Source: Lenzites betulinus | Lineage: Eukaryota > Basidiomycota > Agaricomycetes > Polyporales > Polyporaceae | DNA length: 64,000 bases | Assembly: GCA_022264855.1 (NCBI GenBank) | Contig: JABYQU010000028.1 | Coordinates: 372,001 to 436,000 of the forward strand | Direction: 5' to 3' | Shown: in pieces, positions 35,253-47,069 of the stretch | Layout: each line of letters begins with the position of its first letter | How positions within the stretch are numbered: position 1 is the first letter of the stretch | Notes under the pieces: model-generated | Told to the model about the DNA's origin: nothing | Databases searched by the model: none | Seen by the model: the letters and a program-made list of their open reading frames with translations, nothing else | Program-made: the position numbers and the translations under genes

Positions 35253-37415
35253 ATGTCCTACTCAGCAACTTCCGCGTTCGAAATGCTCCCGGTCAAACTC
35301 GACGGGGTTGCGTTGTATGTCATAGCGGGCATCGCCGTCCTTCTCGCCATTCGAGGTCTTCTGCTGCGGTTTGGAAAGGCTTCGGCGATGCCTCTTCCGC
35401 CGGGCCCGAAGGGCTTGCCGTTGCTCGGAAACCTCTTCGATATTCCGCGACGGAGTGCCTGGACCACCTTTGCAGACTGGTCTAGAGAATACGGTGGGGT
35501 TACATTACTTATTTCTCATTATCTTGTCTCTGACGTGGCATAGGTGATGTTGTACATCTACGCGTCCTCGGCCGCCCCATTATCCTCCTGAATTCTGCGG
35601 AGGCGACCACGGACCTGCTTGAGAACCGCTTCAACATCTACTCGGACCGTCCGGAATTCCCTGTCATGAACATGTAAGCACCTGCTCTACGTCGTTTTGA
35701 AATTTGCTCATATGTGCGTGCAGGGTCGGTCACCAGTGGAACTTCGGTTTCATGCAGTACGGCAAGCAGTGGCGGGCCCTCCGTCGCATCTTCAGCAGCA
35801 AATACGCGACAGCCTCCGCTCTGCGGATTTTCTACGACTCGCATCGCGCGACCATGGGCAGGTTTCTGCAAAACATCCTCCGCGACCCAGATGCCTTTTC
35901 GGAGCACCTCCGGCTGTGAGCGTATTACGCAATGCTTCGCTCGGCGTGCAGTCCGCTTATAGAAACTGTCATTCTGCTTGTAGGAGGTCCGGCCAGCTTA
36001 TCATTGACGTTACTTACGGGATCATGATCGAGTCGGTCAATGACCCACTGCTCAAGACGGCGGAGGCCGTCATGGGCGTCACGTCGTTCGCCCTCAGCCC
36101 CCCATTGTGGCTCGTGAACCCATCAGCGATCAGTAAGCGTCCATCGTACATCCGCTAAGGCCTCTGATTTAATCGATTGTTCATAGTGCAATTCATCCCG
36201 AAGTGGCTCGGAGGGTCTTCCATGTCGCTCCGACTCCAGGAATGGCGCGCGGACCTCGAGAACCTGCGCAACGTCGCGTTTGGAATATGCAAGGAGCAAT
36301 TGGTACGCATCTTGCCTGTAGTCTTGTTTCCTGTTCTTAATCTCGTTGGCGGGTAGAGCAAGGGCCTTGCAAAGCCGTCGTACACTTCGACTCTCTTGCA
36401 GGAGATGTCGCCGGCGGAGGGATCTCTGGACGAGAAAATGATCCGGGACACCGCCGCTCTTGCATACGGAGGTGTGTTGCATTATATTCTGTCAACACTC
36501 AACCATCCGCTCACGATAGACGTCTTCAGCGGCTTATGAGACTGTAAGCGCAGCCCCCGCTCTGACGGCCGAAACGTACCGCTAATCATCATACAGACAA
36601 CTGTCAGCGGCGAGGTATTCTTGCTCGCAATTGCACTGCACCCCGAAGTACAGGCACGCGCTCAGGAAGAGATCGACCGCGTCATTGGCTCACAGCGCCT
36701 GCCCGACTTTACCGACCGCGACCGTCTGCCGTACGTCACCGCGGTCATGAAGGAGACCCTCCGCTGGCATCCTCCTGCGCCCACCGGGATTCCGCACCTA
36801 CTAAATGAGGACGATACTTACAACGGTCTCCACATTCCGCGCGGCTCGATCGTCATGGGGAACATCTGGTAAGCCTGTCTGTATCGCAGCTCCAATGTGC
36901 AATCGTGCTCACTGTGTGCCTACTCACGGACGTAGGGGTATCACGCACGACCCGGCCAAGTACCCCGAACCGTCAGCGTTCAAACCGGAGCGCTTTATCC
37001 GCGCGGAGGACGGCGCGTTCGACTGCAGCACGAACGACCCGAGCCGCTATGTCTTCGGGTTTGGGAGACGGTGCGTCCTATCCCTATACAATCCTCTCCA
37101 TCACGGCACCGCTGCTCACACGGATCGGCGACATAGCGTATGCCCGGGCAGGCTGCTCGCGGAAGACTCCACGTGGCTCACCATCGCGCAGTTCCTCGCG
37201 GTGTTCTCCGTGACCATCCCCGACGGATGTCCCCAGCCCAAGGTCGAGTTCCTCTCGGGTGCGATCTCGTGCGTATAGCCTCTCGCGCCAGTTTCTGTTG
37301 TGACCAGTGTGCTGACGCCGCTGCTTACTGTAGGCCGCCTGTGCCGTTCAAATGCCAGATTCGCCCGCGCTCGGAGGCGGCTGTGCAGGTCATTGAGTCT
37401 TGCGTGCGCGACTGA
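35253..37415 (+). CDS. Cytochrome P450 monooxygenase (second)
   Basis: Complete multi-exon P450. It opens MSYSATSAFEMLPVKLDG, an anchor helix (VALYVIAGIAVLLAIRGLLL) and the hinge PLPPGPKGLPLLGNLFDIP. Exons then give GDVVHLRVLGRPIILLNS, a C-helix part (YGKQWRALRRIFSSKYATAS), LIIDVTYGIMIESVNDPLLK and an I-helix region AYETT. The I-helix continues VSGEVFLLAIALHPEVQARA. The ExxR is ETLR in VMKETLRWHPPAPTGIPHLL, then FKPERF, and the haem loop is FGFGRR|VCPGRLLAED, split by an intron. The last exon ends at TGA 37415. The style resembles the basidiomycete O-methylsterigmatocystin-oxidoreductase-like group (PPGPKGLPLLGN, YSDRPEFPVMN). Substrate unknown. It lies between the UbiA-type gene and the adenylation gene, all on plus, so a joint pathway is plausible. 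Confidence 0.9.
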
Positions 37416-38637
37416 GATGCAAATTGCGCCGGATAGAGCGCTGCGGGAGAAGCGAGTACGTTGATGCATATGTTTGACTTGCTGTACGGTGTATATTTGA
37501 TCCTGTTGCCAACGGAGTTGCCCTTGTATTCTTGATGCCGATCGATCTATTCCGTCTTCCGGTTCAAAGCCCCTGACAAACTCAGACTCGAATTAAACCT
37601 ACACGTGGCTGAAAAATCGCAGTATTACATGGTTGAAGTTCTTTCACTTTCATGTTGTCGCCCAAACTGAACACTCCTAATTTGCGGCAGGCACTGCGAA
37701 GAGTCTCAGTCTAGAGTTCAGAGACGCACTCCGATCGAACTTACCAATATTCAAATGATCCAGGCTACTGATCCGTGTCGGCGCCAAACCCGCAGATCCA
37801 ATGCCGTAGCCACTGACCGGGTCCGACCTCTGCTCTGGTCTGCCGGAACGCCACGACTCTCCCGATGGCATTATCCGGCCAATGAAACCCGCCGTCGCCG
37901 TACGGCGATCAAACGCACATTCTTCGCCGCAGCTGAATACAAGGTCAAGTCAGACCATGACGTAGAATCAAAACATCTGTGGGCAACCAGTGTTGCACCA
38001 GGCCGAGGCTCAGGCTGTGGAAGACGTTTTTCCAACTTTCGACAGGAGTCTCAGGATACCACCATGGAGACTGCGCCCCTCGGCGTGGTCGCGGATTTCC
38101 CGCATCCATTCTTTTTCTGAAGCCATTTACCTCTGCACAGATGCTCCGCCATTATACGGTACGACACTGCTCATTCATATTCCACACCATCTGATTCACC
38201 TTCAAGGGACGAGTCCGAGACCGGCACGCCTCATCAGCATGTGCGTTTCCAAAATCCCACAGCCTCCTCTGCCCGCAGATCTCCTCCCCGCGCATCGATC
38301 GCGTGCACGAGAATGCGCGAGACCGGCTGTCGACTCCGGTGCAGTGTGTATCAATGCGATCATACGCGCGAGTGGCGTGCGCGCGCGCATCGATGCCTGC
38401 AGCGATTAAACTTACTATGGCCACACGTAACCAGAGGTACCGGCAGCGCGAATGAAACTCGCCGCTCGAGAATAGCTCCCCCGCCCGCTCGATATAGCGT
38501 TGCAGGGTGGCAGGGTAGGCATGTATATGTAGAAGGACGACCAGCTCACCGATCGCCCCATCCAGGTTTCATCCCATCCCATCCTACACCACTCCCATCA
38601 GCCCCCCTCCATCGCAAGTTTGTAAAAAGAAACAATA
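37416..38637. other. Intergenic region between P450 and adenylation gene
   Basis: Open frames at 37755-38120 and 38241-38729 lack recognisable motifs. A TATA-like TGTATATGTAG lies at about 38522-38532, roughly 110 bases before the next ATG. Confidence 0.45.
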
Positions 38638-41251
38638 ATGACCGCGCGCCCGACCCCGCAGGGAGTGGACCACCCGACGTTCCACGCCGCCCCCTTCGAC
38701 CATGGCCTGTCCCTCCCGAGACTGTATGAATACCATGCGAAACACAGCCCGACGCACCCCATCTTCACGTATGCGGACCCCGAGACGGGGAAGGTCCACG
38801 ACGTCACGTACGCCGAGGCCTGGCAGCAGATCAGCGCCGTGGCGCGCATCGTCGCGCGCAACTACGCCGCGTCGCAGGTGAAGAGCGCGGAAGGCACCCG
38901 TCCCGTCATTGCAGTCCTCGCCATCTCCGGTACGCACATGCCTGATCCTAGTGTGTATGTGTATGGCAGCGTACTGAAGAGGAATGGATGCTAGATTCGC
39001 TCAGCTACATAATCCTCAAGGTGGCGGTGATGAGCCTGGGGTACACCGTGTTCCCGCTCTCCCAGCGCAACACTGCCGAGGTCACTGCGTACCTGCTGGA
39101 GAAGACGGGTGTTGTGCAGCTGTACGTGAGCGCCGATGCGGGCATGCAGAGTCTCGCGACGAGTTCCGCCGGGATCCTCGGAGACAAAGGAGTCAAGGTC
39201 GAGTTGCTGCCCATGATTGTGCCGAGCGACTGGCAGTCGCCTGCGCTGGAAGATGTGCACCCGACTATAGTGGACGTAGCGGACACCGATGTGGTCGTCA
39301 TTCTGCATTCGTCCGGTAGGTGCCTGCCCGGATAGGTACTGTTAGAACCGACTAACGCCGGCTCCGAACCACGAATTTAGGAACCACCTCCTTCCCGAAG
39401 CCGATCCCATTCACCAGACGAGGGTTGATCAACGTGTCGAACATCCCGTGTGCGTGAGCACAGCTTTGGGAAGACATACGTACCGACCCTGATGTCGTTC
39501 CACCACTGCAGGCTTCGGAGAAGTCGATTTGGCCGGAAAACGCGTTGCTGCACACACCAATCCCGTCTTCCGTATGTCCTCTGCACGCGTTTTGGCGTTC
39601 TGCGAAGTTGACTGAGCGTGACACAGATGCTATGGGTCTCGCGACCATGGCCGTAAGTCGCAGCGCGTACGCTCATGAGAGCTATACTTATTCCATGCCG
39701 CTCCTCCATTTTTAGTGGCCGGTAAGCCTTGCATATCACCCCAATTAGCTAACATCTGCTGACATACCTTCGAATGAACGCAAGGTGTCATGCGGGGCAA
39801 TTTTCGCTCTATACGCCCCGCAGCCCACCCCTAAAATTCCAACACCTGCAAACTTCCTCGCCGAATGGCTCGCGTGCAAGTGCGACATCGTATTCTGCAT
39901 ACCCGCCTTTATCGAGGTGCGCCACGGCTTCACGTTCTCCTTCCAGCGGCACTCACGCGCTCATTTGCTTCGCGATCCAAAAGGTCTGGGCACGCGACCC
40001 CGCGAACCTCCCGTCTCTGCAGGCGCTGGACTGCATCGTACGTCCTCACACCTCAGCAAGACGCCCCGAGTCCTCATTGCGTCCAAACATACCACTAGGT
40101 CTTCTCGGGAGCCCCGATCAACAAAGCGATCGGGGACGCACTCGCAAAGGCAGGCGTGACGCTGCACCCCTTCTGGGGGAGCACGGAGGCAGGCCCCGCG
40201 ACGATGTTCATCCCGCGCGACCCGCCGCCGGTGGACGAATGGGAGTACTTCAAGTTTTCGCACCACATCACGTTCAGGCTCGAGCCGCAGGAGGGCCTCG
40301 CGGGCATTGTCGAGCCCATCATGATCGTGAGTCCCTCTCCCACCTTCTGTGGATCTTCATCCGAGGCGCGTATGACTGACATGCGGCCTCGCAGGCGACG
40401 GAGCTGTGCTTCCCGCAGGTGACGAACGCGGAGCGGGACGGGGAGCGCGTGTTCGCAGTCGGGGACCTGCTCGAGCGGCACCCCGTGCACGCCGACCGCT
40501 GGAAAGTATACGGGCGCGTAGACGACCAGATCGCGCTCTCGACCGGCGAGAAGGTTGGTCTCATCCATCCTCATTGTCTACTCTTTGTGTCCCAAGGAGC
40601 TCACCGCGGCCTCTCCGCAGATTAACCCGGTCCCGTACGGTACGTCTGCGCAACGTCGTGTGCGCTGAGCGGGATACTGATTGCGCGGCGCACGCTCCGC
40701 AGAGGGCATCCTCGCACACGACCCGAACATCGCCTCTGCGCTCGTGTTCGGGAACCAGCACATCGACGCGGGGCTGCTCGTTGAGCCCGCCGCGGGCGTC
40801 GTCGTCCCCGCCGGAGACGAGCAGGCGCTGGAGAAGTTCAAAGACCTCATCTGGTGCGTCCTCAGGCTCCCTCGCCTCGCGAAGACTAGCAACAACTGGT
40901 TGACTGGATCACACGTCTCACAGGCTCACAGTGGAAAAGGCGAACGCGCAAACTGCGCACTACGCACGGGTCCGGCGGGATGTACGTAGTCTCTTCCCAT
41001 TCTCACTCATCCGCGGCGTCTTTGTGCCATCGCGAGAGCGGCGAATATCGTATATCGAGTACTGATCCCCTGCATTTACGCAGATGATCATCGTCGCGAC
41101 GCCCGAGAAGCCGTTCGAGCACACGCCGAAGGGGACAGCGCGCCGCGGTGTGTGCCTGCGGCTGTACGCGGCAGAGATCGACGAGCTGTACGCGGCGGAG
41201 GTCCGTGCGGAGACGGCCCCGGAGCTGCGCGAGTTCCCGGACAGGCGGTAG
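38638..41251 (+). CDS. Stand-alone adenylate-forming enzyme (NRPS-like A domain)
   Basis: ATP-dependent activation of a carboxylic acid. The start MTARPTPQGVDHPTFHAAPF is followed by FTYADPETGKVHDVTYAEAW. Exons then give SYIILKVAVMSLGYTVFPLS and VVVILHSSG|TTSFPKPIPFT, the phosphate-binding loop. Next are GEVDLAGKRVAAHTNPVF, then MGLATMA, CGAIFALYAPQPTPKIPTPA, the substrate-pocket exon VFSGAPINKAIGDALAKAGV and the motif HPFWGSTEAGPATMF. Later exons give GERVFAVGDLLERHPVHADR, WKVYGRVDDQIALSTGEKI|NP and DPNIASALVFGNQHIDAGLL. The protein stops after EKPFEHTPKGTARRGVCLRL and LYAAEIDELYAAEV, with TAG at 41249-41251. The TPKGT-RR linker normally leads into carrier and reductase domains in fungal adenylate-forming reductases. 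No such domains follow in the next 1.8 kb. The estimated length is about 570 residues with a dozen introns. Confidence 0.85.
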
Positions 41252-43053
41252 CGGGCGTACGGGCACGATGGCGCGTCCAATGAGTTGGTTGGTTCGGAGA
41301 GTATCATACAGATGTAATCTGGAACAGTATGTCATCAGCAAAGTGCATAACCGCGCTGCAGGGAATTGCATACCTTGATAGTACTCGTAGCATGCTGTAG
41401 GCATCGTAGCCTGCCACTGACTTCTGCATGCAGGCCATGGACTCTACTAGGACCCGGTGTCACGCTGTGGAATGTCCGTAGCATGCTAACAGATGGTGGG
41501 TGCGGCTCTGCAGAGCTCTGTAGGCCGCCTAATGAGTTTATACAGCGCTCTGCCATACGCTACAGAGGGCCAGCAGAGATATAATATTTTTAATACATCC
41601 ACAGTTCCGATTCGAGTGAGCTCCTCGCGGATGCAGCAAGAATAACAAAGGATGCGCAAAAATGTGATTTAATTAAACACCATTCTTAGTGGGAAACCGG
41701 CCTACTACTATATATATCAAAGTATGGGCGATATACGACAAACCTAAATATAGGGTTAGTTCTGAAGTCGGAGTGAGGCAGAGATTTAAAGAGATGCTGT
41801 GAATAGAGCTCGAGTGAGCAGCCCAGCAGAAACACGGACGGCCGCTCTCTGGCGTAAAGCTTGAGTACATACATTTCGGGTGAGTGTCCTGTAATAAGCA
41901 ATATCAGCTCATACACTTAGAGTCGGCCTCTGATTTACTGTTTCGTACCATGGCGTGCACAGACTCTGAAGGTGAACGCTGGGTATAAGGATTAGTGATA
42001 ATTAGTGGTTGTATGCGCGCATATAGTCGAATATTATACCTGTGAAGGTATAAGAGTCATACATGTCATGTATCAGCGTGGTTGGGCACTGTGGAGGTCG
42101 GAACTTGGTGGCTGATATCTTAGCGCAGACAGCACAAAAGCACAAGGGCCGGGGGGAGGGAGGTGGTGGTCCGGGAAGAAGAGACGTTGATGCTGCTTTT
42201 CAGGGCGAAGGGCTTTATAAAGGATTCGTTCCCGATGAGGGCGAATGTGAAGGAATGGCACCGGCGGTGGACGTCTGGGGATCGATCGAGGAGTAGTCCG
42301 AGTTGAGTCGAGAGTATTGAGAGAGCGAGTACAGCGGCGTCCTACGGGCGTCTATTATCATGACTTCAGCGCAGCTTCGGCGTTAAGTACATGCTTGATC
42401 TATCTAGCTGACCTGTTCACTGCATATCAATATAAAGCTTTGTAGTACGATGGTGGAGTGCGGCGAACTATGACATGTATATGCATAAAATTCGTGGTGT
42501 GCCACGATCCGCGACTAGGACCTTTTCCGTCAGACTAATCCTCGCATACCTCTGTAGACCTCTGCCTGCCGCCCATCTCGTACGTCGGAGCTCCTACCGG
42601 CGTCTGCAGACCCCGTGGCGCCCTACAGCGCCATACATCAAGCTCGCGCTTTTGCTGACGGTGTAGCAGTAGTAAACGGACAAGTTCAGCTGCACGGGTC
42701 AGCTGTGCGCGTTCTCCCCCGGCAGTACTGAATCGATCATGCGAATTCCGAGCCTAGGCTGTGTCGAGCGTAACATTAGGGCCCAATTTTCAAAAGGAAG
42801 GTGTGTATGACACACTCTTAGTGGTAGTACGCATCGGAGGCCGCGAGAGGGCCACTGGGCCCACAATAGTTGGGAGGTTAGTAGTTTGCTTGGCCACTTG
42901 GTACGTAAGACATTTTTTTCAGATTCTCGTTACATAAACGCCTGAATCTAACGTTAACCTTGCAATCGTCGCTTGCACAAACCGACGAAAAAGATTGACC
43001 TAGTGAGGCAGTTGTATATTACCAACCCGCAACGCACTTGTACGCAAAAGGTA
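41252..43053. other. Intergenic region
   Basis: AT-richer at 41580-42060. A frame at 42063-42296 (glycine-rich, RGEGGGGPGRRD) and one at 42475-42666 are unrecognised. No repeat boundary detected. CGCAAAAG at 43043-43050 supplies the T-run terminator for the minus-strand tRNA. Confidence 0.45.
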
Positions 43054-43133
43054 TGGCCAACGCCGGGGTCGAACCGACGACCTTGGCGTAACAGATATTA
43101 GCACCACGCTCTAACCAACTGAGCTAGTCGGCC
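43054..43133 (-). tRNA. tRNA-Ile (AAT) with a 6-nt intron
   Basis: The minus strand folds as a full cloverleaf. The acceptor stem GGCCGAC pairs with GTTGGCC, the D arm is GCTC..GAGC, the anticodon stem TGGTG pairs with CGCCA, and the T arm is GTCGG-TTCGACC-CCGGC with discriminator A. The anticodon loop is CTAATA then A, with anticodon AAT. A 6-base intron (TCTGTT, plus positions 43090-43095) sits at the canonical place after base 37. A TTTT run follows the 3' end within 10 bases and would stop Pol III. The mature sequence is identical to that of the copy at 63.1 kb. Confidence 0.92.
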
Positions 43134-43309
43134 ATGATATGACGAGCAGTTGAGGTTAACAGAGACACATAAGGTGATGGCATCGGATATTGGCTTAGGC
43201 TAGCGCGGGGCGGTGGCACCGCTCCCTGCGCACTCGCCACTTTCACGTACAGCTTTCCTAGGACCTACTCCGAGCGGCCACAGCGATCCCACTTTCGCTC
43301 AACACCGCA

Positions 43310-43316
43310 TATATAA
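43310..43316 (+). promoter_or_regulatory. TATA box of the penta-EF-hand gene
   Basis: TATATAA lies about 80 bases upstream of the ATG at 43394. Confidence 0.55.
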
Positions 43317-43393
43317 GGCGTACCCGCGCTCTCGCCATCCACATCTCCTCTTGCCCTCTTCCCAACGCGAAGCACCCGCTCTCTACAAGCAGC

Positions 43394-44673
43394 ATGTCTT
43401 ACGGAGTCAGTGACTCTCCTCTATCCCGCGCGCCACCCGCAATCTCTCAAATCGCATCGCTGACATCACCTGTACCATGTCTGTAGCAACAAGGATACGG
43501 CGGTGGCTACGGTGCACCCCCTCCCGGCGGCGGATACGGCGCACCCCCTCCCAGCGGTGGATACGGAGGAGGCTACGGCGCACCACCGCCCGCCCACGGC
43601 TACGGTGGCGGAGCCGGGCCTGGTGGCTTCGCCCCTGTGTCTGCTGGCCCTCCTCCGGGCGCAGACCCCCAGTGAGCACCGCGCAACGCAGCCGTCCCAG
43701 TCTATCTGACATGTATACACTGCAGGCTGTGGTCGTGGTTCGCGGCCGTCGATACGGACCGATCGGGCCACATCTCGGTGCATGAGCTGCGTGAGTGCCC
43801 CCGCATCCGCGCGTGTGTGCAGAGTGTTGACCCCGGTATGCCAACAGAGAAGGCCCTCATCAATGGCGACTGGACCCGTGAGCAGCCCGCGTACATCGCG
43901 CGCGCGATGCCGTCGTAACCGTACCCACAGCGTTCGACCTGGACACCGTGAAGCTCCTGATGTCGATCTTCGTCAGTGCCCTTCCACCGTCGTACCCGCG
44001 CCGCGCTGACAGTGACACGCCCACAGGACACCGACCGCAGCGGCACGATCGGGTTCAACGAGGCACGCTCCCCCCTTCATGCATCCGCGCGCGATAGTAC
44101 GGAGCACTGACCTGCACTTGCGGCGCGACAGTTCTCGGGCCTGTGGAAGTACATCAAGGACTGGCAGAACGTGTACCGCCACTTCGACCGCGACCAGTCC
44201 GGGTCGATCGACCGCACCGAGCTCGCGGACGCGCTCCGCCAGTTCGGGTACAACCTCTCGCCGCAGCTGCTCCAGCTCGTCGAGCGCAAGTACGGTGAGC
44301 ACCGCGTCCCCCTGTCCCCGTCCGACGCGTCTTCATGCCTTCCCCCCGCTTTCCCCGCCCGTGTCCTCCCCCCGATGCCTTCTCCCCATGTTTCCCCCGC
44401 CCCCCCGATGCTCCACCGCCCTGCCCGCGCCTTCCCCGCCACCTCGCCCCGCCGCGCTCGCCGCCGCCCGCACCTGGGGCAGACGTGCTGCAAGGCTCCG
44501 GCCCGCCCGCGCGCGGCGCGCCGCTGCCGGGGATCACGTTCGACCGCTTCGTGCGCGCGTGCGTCGTGATCAAGCAGGTCACGGAGAGCTTCCAGCGGCT
44601 GGACACGGACCGCGACGGCTGGGTGCAGATCAACTACGACCAGTTCATGCAGACGGTGCTTAGCTTGCCGTGA
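43394..44673 (+). CDS. Penta-EF-hand calcium-binding protein (ALG-2/Pef1-like)
   Basis: The first exon is just MSYG. The second carries the low-complexity tail typical of the family (QQGYGGGYGAPPPGGGYGAP, then SGGYGGGYGAPPPAHGYGGG). Short exons then hold the EF-hands: VDTDRSGHISVHELR, an ALINGDW-type second hand, DTDRSGTIGFNE, DRDQSGSIDRTELADALRQF and the terminal, degenerate DTDRDGWVQINYDQFMQTVL used for dimerisation. FSGLWKYIKDWQNVYRHFDR is the conserved PEF helix pair. The stop TGA is at 44671-44673. Family members are Ca2+ sensors in ESCRT/ER-exit and cell-wall stress functions. An intron of about 190 bases at 44295-44485 is C-rich and longer than usual. Length about 220 residues. Confidence 0.9.
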
Positions 44674-45374
44674 GCGGTGGGTGAGCGGCCAGGGGTATGA
44701 GGGTGGGAGTGAGTTGGGTGAGAGAGGAGGGGTGAGTACGAAGGATGAAGATGGAGAGATGTGAATGAATGTATGTATGTATTGGCGATGCCCGTTCGAG
44801 CCTGATCTTGAGATCTCAGCAAGGGATGCAATGTATAATGCGAAATCGATGGTTCGTCGGTGTGAAAAGGTGTCAACCGCGCAGATCGTATATTGGGCGC
44901 ATATAAGCTGCACAATATTACTGTCGAAGCAGGAGAACGCCCTCCACCCTGACGCTCGAAGGAGGCCAATGTGGGCCAGAGATATCTGAGGATGGGGATA
45001 TCGCTGTGCGTGTCGACAGCCTCGCCGGCTCGTCCTTGTCGGGCGGCGTTCAATGGATACATGGGTTGCGAGAGCCGATGCAGGCACGAACTTACGGTAA
45101 TACTACCAAACGTTTTCTACGCGGTAGCTTTGTGGCGCCGGGAGATGCCGTGCCCTGAAGCTGGCTCGGCGGGAAGTTCTAGTAGCCATAAAAAGCGCGA
45201 CTCGGACTAGCTAGTACTAATAGTCTGCAAGCCCTCAGAAGTGCAACGGTGGCGTACGCGTGTCTTGAACGTTGACGGCATAGATAGATATGGATACAAT
45301 TTTCAAGACCCTATGTTGTACAACATGGTAATACAATCACACCCGCGCCGCGGGTACGCACACCAGAGCGCTGC
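44674..45374. other. Convergent intergenic spacer
   Basis: This spacer lies between the 3' ends of the PEF gene (plus) and the phosphatase-like gene (minus). Nothing recognisable. Confidence 0.5.
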
Positions 45375-46289
45375 TCACTCCCGGGCGATCCCCTGCACCC
45401 GCTCCGTCTCATCCCCCGACACCTCCCCCTTCCAAACACTCAACACGCTCTCCTCCTCATCCACACACCGCAAGATCGCCTCCACACCCTGGTCCGCGAC
45501 GCACGCAAGGTAGCACCCCACGAGCGCCATCGCGTCCGTCGGCAGCCCGCGCGGCGTCACCACGAGCGCGCGCACCGCGCCCTGCGCGAGCTCGGGCAAC
45601 GCCGCGACGCTCCCCGGGAGACACTCCACGAGGAAGTCGCGCGCGGCGCGTAGCTGGGCGTCGGTCAGCGCGAGCGCCGCGCGGCCTGTGTGGCGGAGGG
45701 CGGACGCGGGGAGGGTGAGGCGGAGGCGGTGGGGGCCGCCCTTTGAGGAGTGCGTGCGTTGTGTGTCGCTGTGGCCCTGGGGGGCGGGGCCGTGCGTGAT
45801 TTCGACGATGTGGGTGAACCCGGCTTCGTAGGCCCGGCCTGGCTGCGCGAAGGCGACCCAGAGGGCGGGGATGATGGCTTGTAGGTGGGGCTCGCTCGAG
45901 CGCGGGGGGCTGAACTCGTATGCTGGGGCGGAGATGGGTACCGGTGCGGGCGCGGGCTTGGGTGGGGCCGCGGCGAGCTGCTTGTCGTGGTAGGTTACGA
46001 ACGAGGGTTTCGGATTCCGGCGGCGGGGGAGGTTGTTGCGGTGCGGCTGGAGGTGGCCCTTTGGTGACCACGGGCCGGGGAGCTTCGAGTTTTTGAAAGC
46101 GAGTGCGGGGTTGTCGATGTGGAGTGTGAGGTTCATCCCGCAGCGTTCGCGGAGAGGGCGCCTGATGGCGGGTGCTGGGGGCGGGGGCGGGAAGACCGTG
46201 AGAGGGCTCGAGGGGTATGTCGCGCTGGGGCGCGATTTGCTCGGGATGGCGAGTGCGGGGAGGGTGGTGGTGGTGATGGCAGCGGACAT
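45375..46289 (-). CDS. Phosphatase-fold-like protein apparently lacking the catalytic cysteine signature
   Basis: Single-exon frame of about 304 residues starting MSAAITTTTLPALAIPSKSR; an in-frame upstream ATG at 46373 is also possible. After a proline-rich, probably disordered N-terminus (residues 1-140) comes IIPALWVAFAQPGRAYEAGF and THIVEITHG, reminiscent of the first strands of dual-specificity phosphatases (I-x-P-x-L-W-x-G). Near the C-terminus ALVVTPRGLPTDAMALVGCY occupies the place where the H-C-x5-R loop is expected. It is followed by a helix (LACVADQGVEAILRCVDEEE) and SVLSVWKGEVSGDE. If the fold is right, the protein would be a pseudophosphatase. The reading is by pattern only. Its 5' end and promoter are duplicated in inverted orientation at the right edge of the window. 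Confidence 0.55.
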   Translation of the reverse strand: MSAAITTTTLPALAIPSKSRPSATYPSSPLTVFPPPPPAPAIRRPLRERCGMNLTLHIDNPALAFKNSKLPGPWSPKGHLQPHRNNLPRRRNPKPSFVTYHDKQLAAAPPKPAPAPVPISAPAYEFSPPRSSEPHLQAIIPALWVAFAQPGRAYEAGFTHIVEITHGPAPQGHSDTQRTHSSKGGPHRLRLTLPASALRHTGRAALALTDAQLRAARDFLVECLPGSVAALPELAQGAVRALVVTPRGLPTDAMALVGCYLACVADQGVEAILRCVDEEESVLSVWKGEVSGDETERVQGIARE

Positions 46290-46875
46290 GTGAAGGTGTG
46301 AAGGTTGATAGGTGTGGATAATGACGAGGTTGGGGCGAGGGCTGATAAGGCAGGTCGATGTCGAGGTGGGCAAGTCGCAGACTTTAGCAGGGGCGTGGTT
46401 TGGGTTGAGAATAGATGAGGGAACGCAAGGACGTGGTGAGGCGGGCCTTATGTATGTTCAGACATGCGGAAGGCTCGCCGAGAAGACACACCGGACACGA
46501 GGCGGATATGCACAGGTGCTGTGCGATAAGGCATGCACCCCGAAAGGCGGTTGCGAGCGTCCGCAGACGGAGATGGCTCCATGGTGCTCTTCCGAGTGCG
46601 GCATGTGCAGTTGCGGGCTGGGTGGTATGGGGCCCCGGTCGGGTACGAGGAGAGCCGTACCCCATTCCAAGATCCGAGAGGCTAAACGCCAGGCTGTAGG
46701 TAAGTGTCGTCCACAGGCGACCATAGAAGCTCCTTGTTACGAAAAGCAGACATAACCGAGGCTACTTTCGTCGGTCCGACATACCATAAGCTGGCGTGGA
46801 TTGGTATTCGGGCGGGCGGAATTCGGATCGACTCCGACTGGCTGTCCGGGGGCGGGCGTTCATAAATTTCTCACC
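46290..46875. repeat. Left arm of an inverted segmental duplication
   Basis: The sequence upstream of the phosphatase-like gene matches the reverse complement of about 63385-63973 with high identity by eye. Shared blocks include GATAGGTGTGGATAATGACG, ATAGATGAGGGAACGCAAGG and GCAGACGGAGATGGCTCCAT. The match starts at the gene's ATG region and fades near 46875. It holds the promoter; its two-way open frames are conserved only because the DNA is. Confidence 0.85.
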
Positions 46876-47069
46876 ACGTACACGGGCAGTGAACGTGAGG
46901 TCTCGTCTGCAAAGAGTCATATATTAGTATATTTCAATTAAAGGAAACAAACGACCATTGACTGGAGCACCGTAGTATACAACTTCTCCCTCTTCCCTCG
47001 CGTCCAGGCCGATCATTGAGAGTAGGAGGCAGAGAGGCTACGCGTGCGTAGGCGCCCGGTGGCGCGCAT

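Noticed and set aside
46312..46755. Cysteine-containing open frame conserved in both inverted arms (also 63554-63961 minus)
   Set aside because: Frames on both strands are equally conserved, as expected from high DNA identity, and indels alter the frame. Treated as promoter DNA, though a transcript test would settle it.
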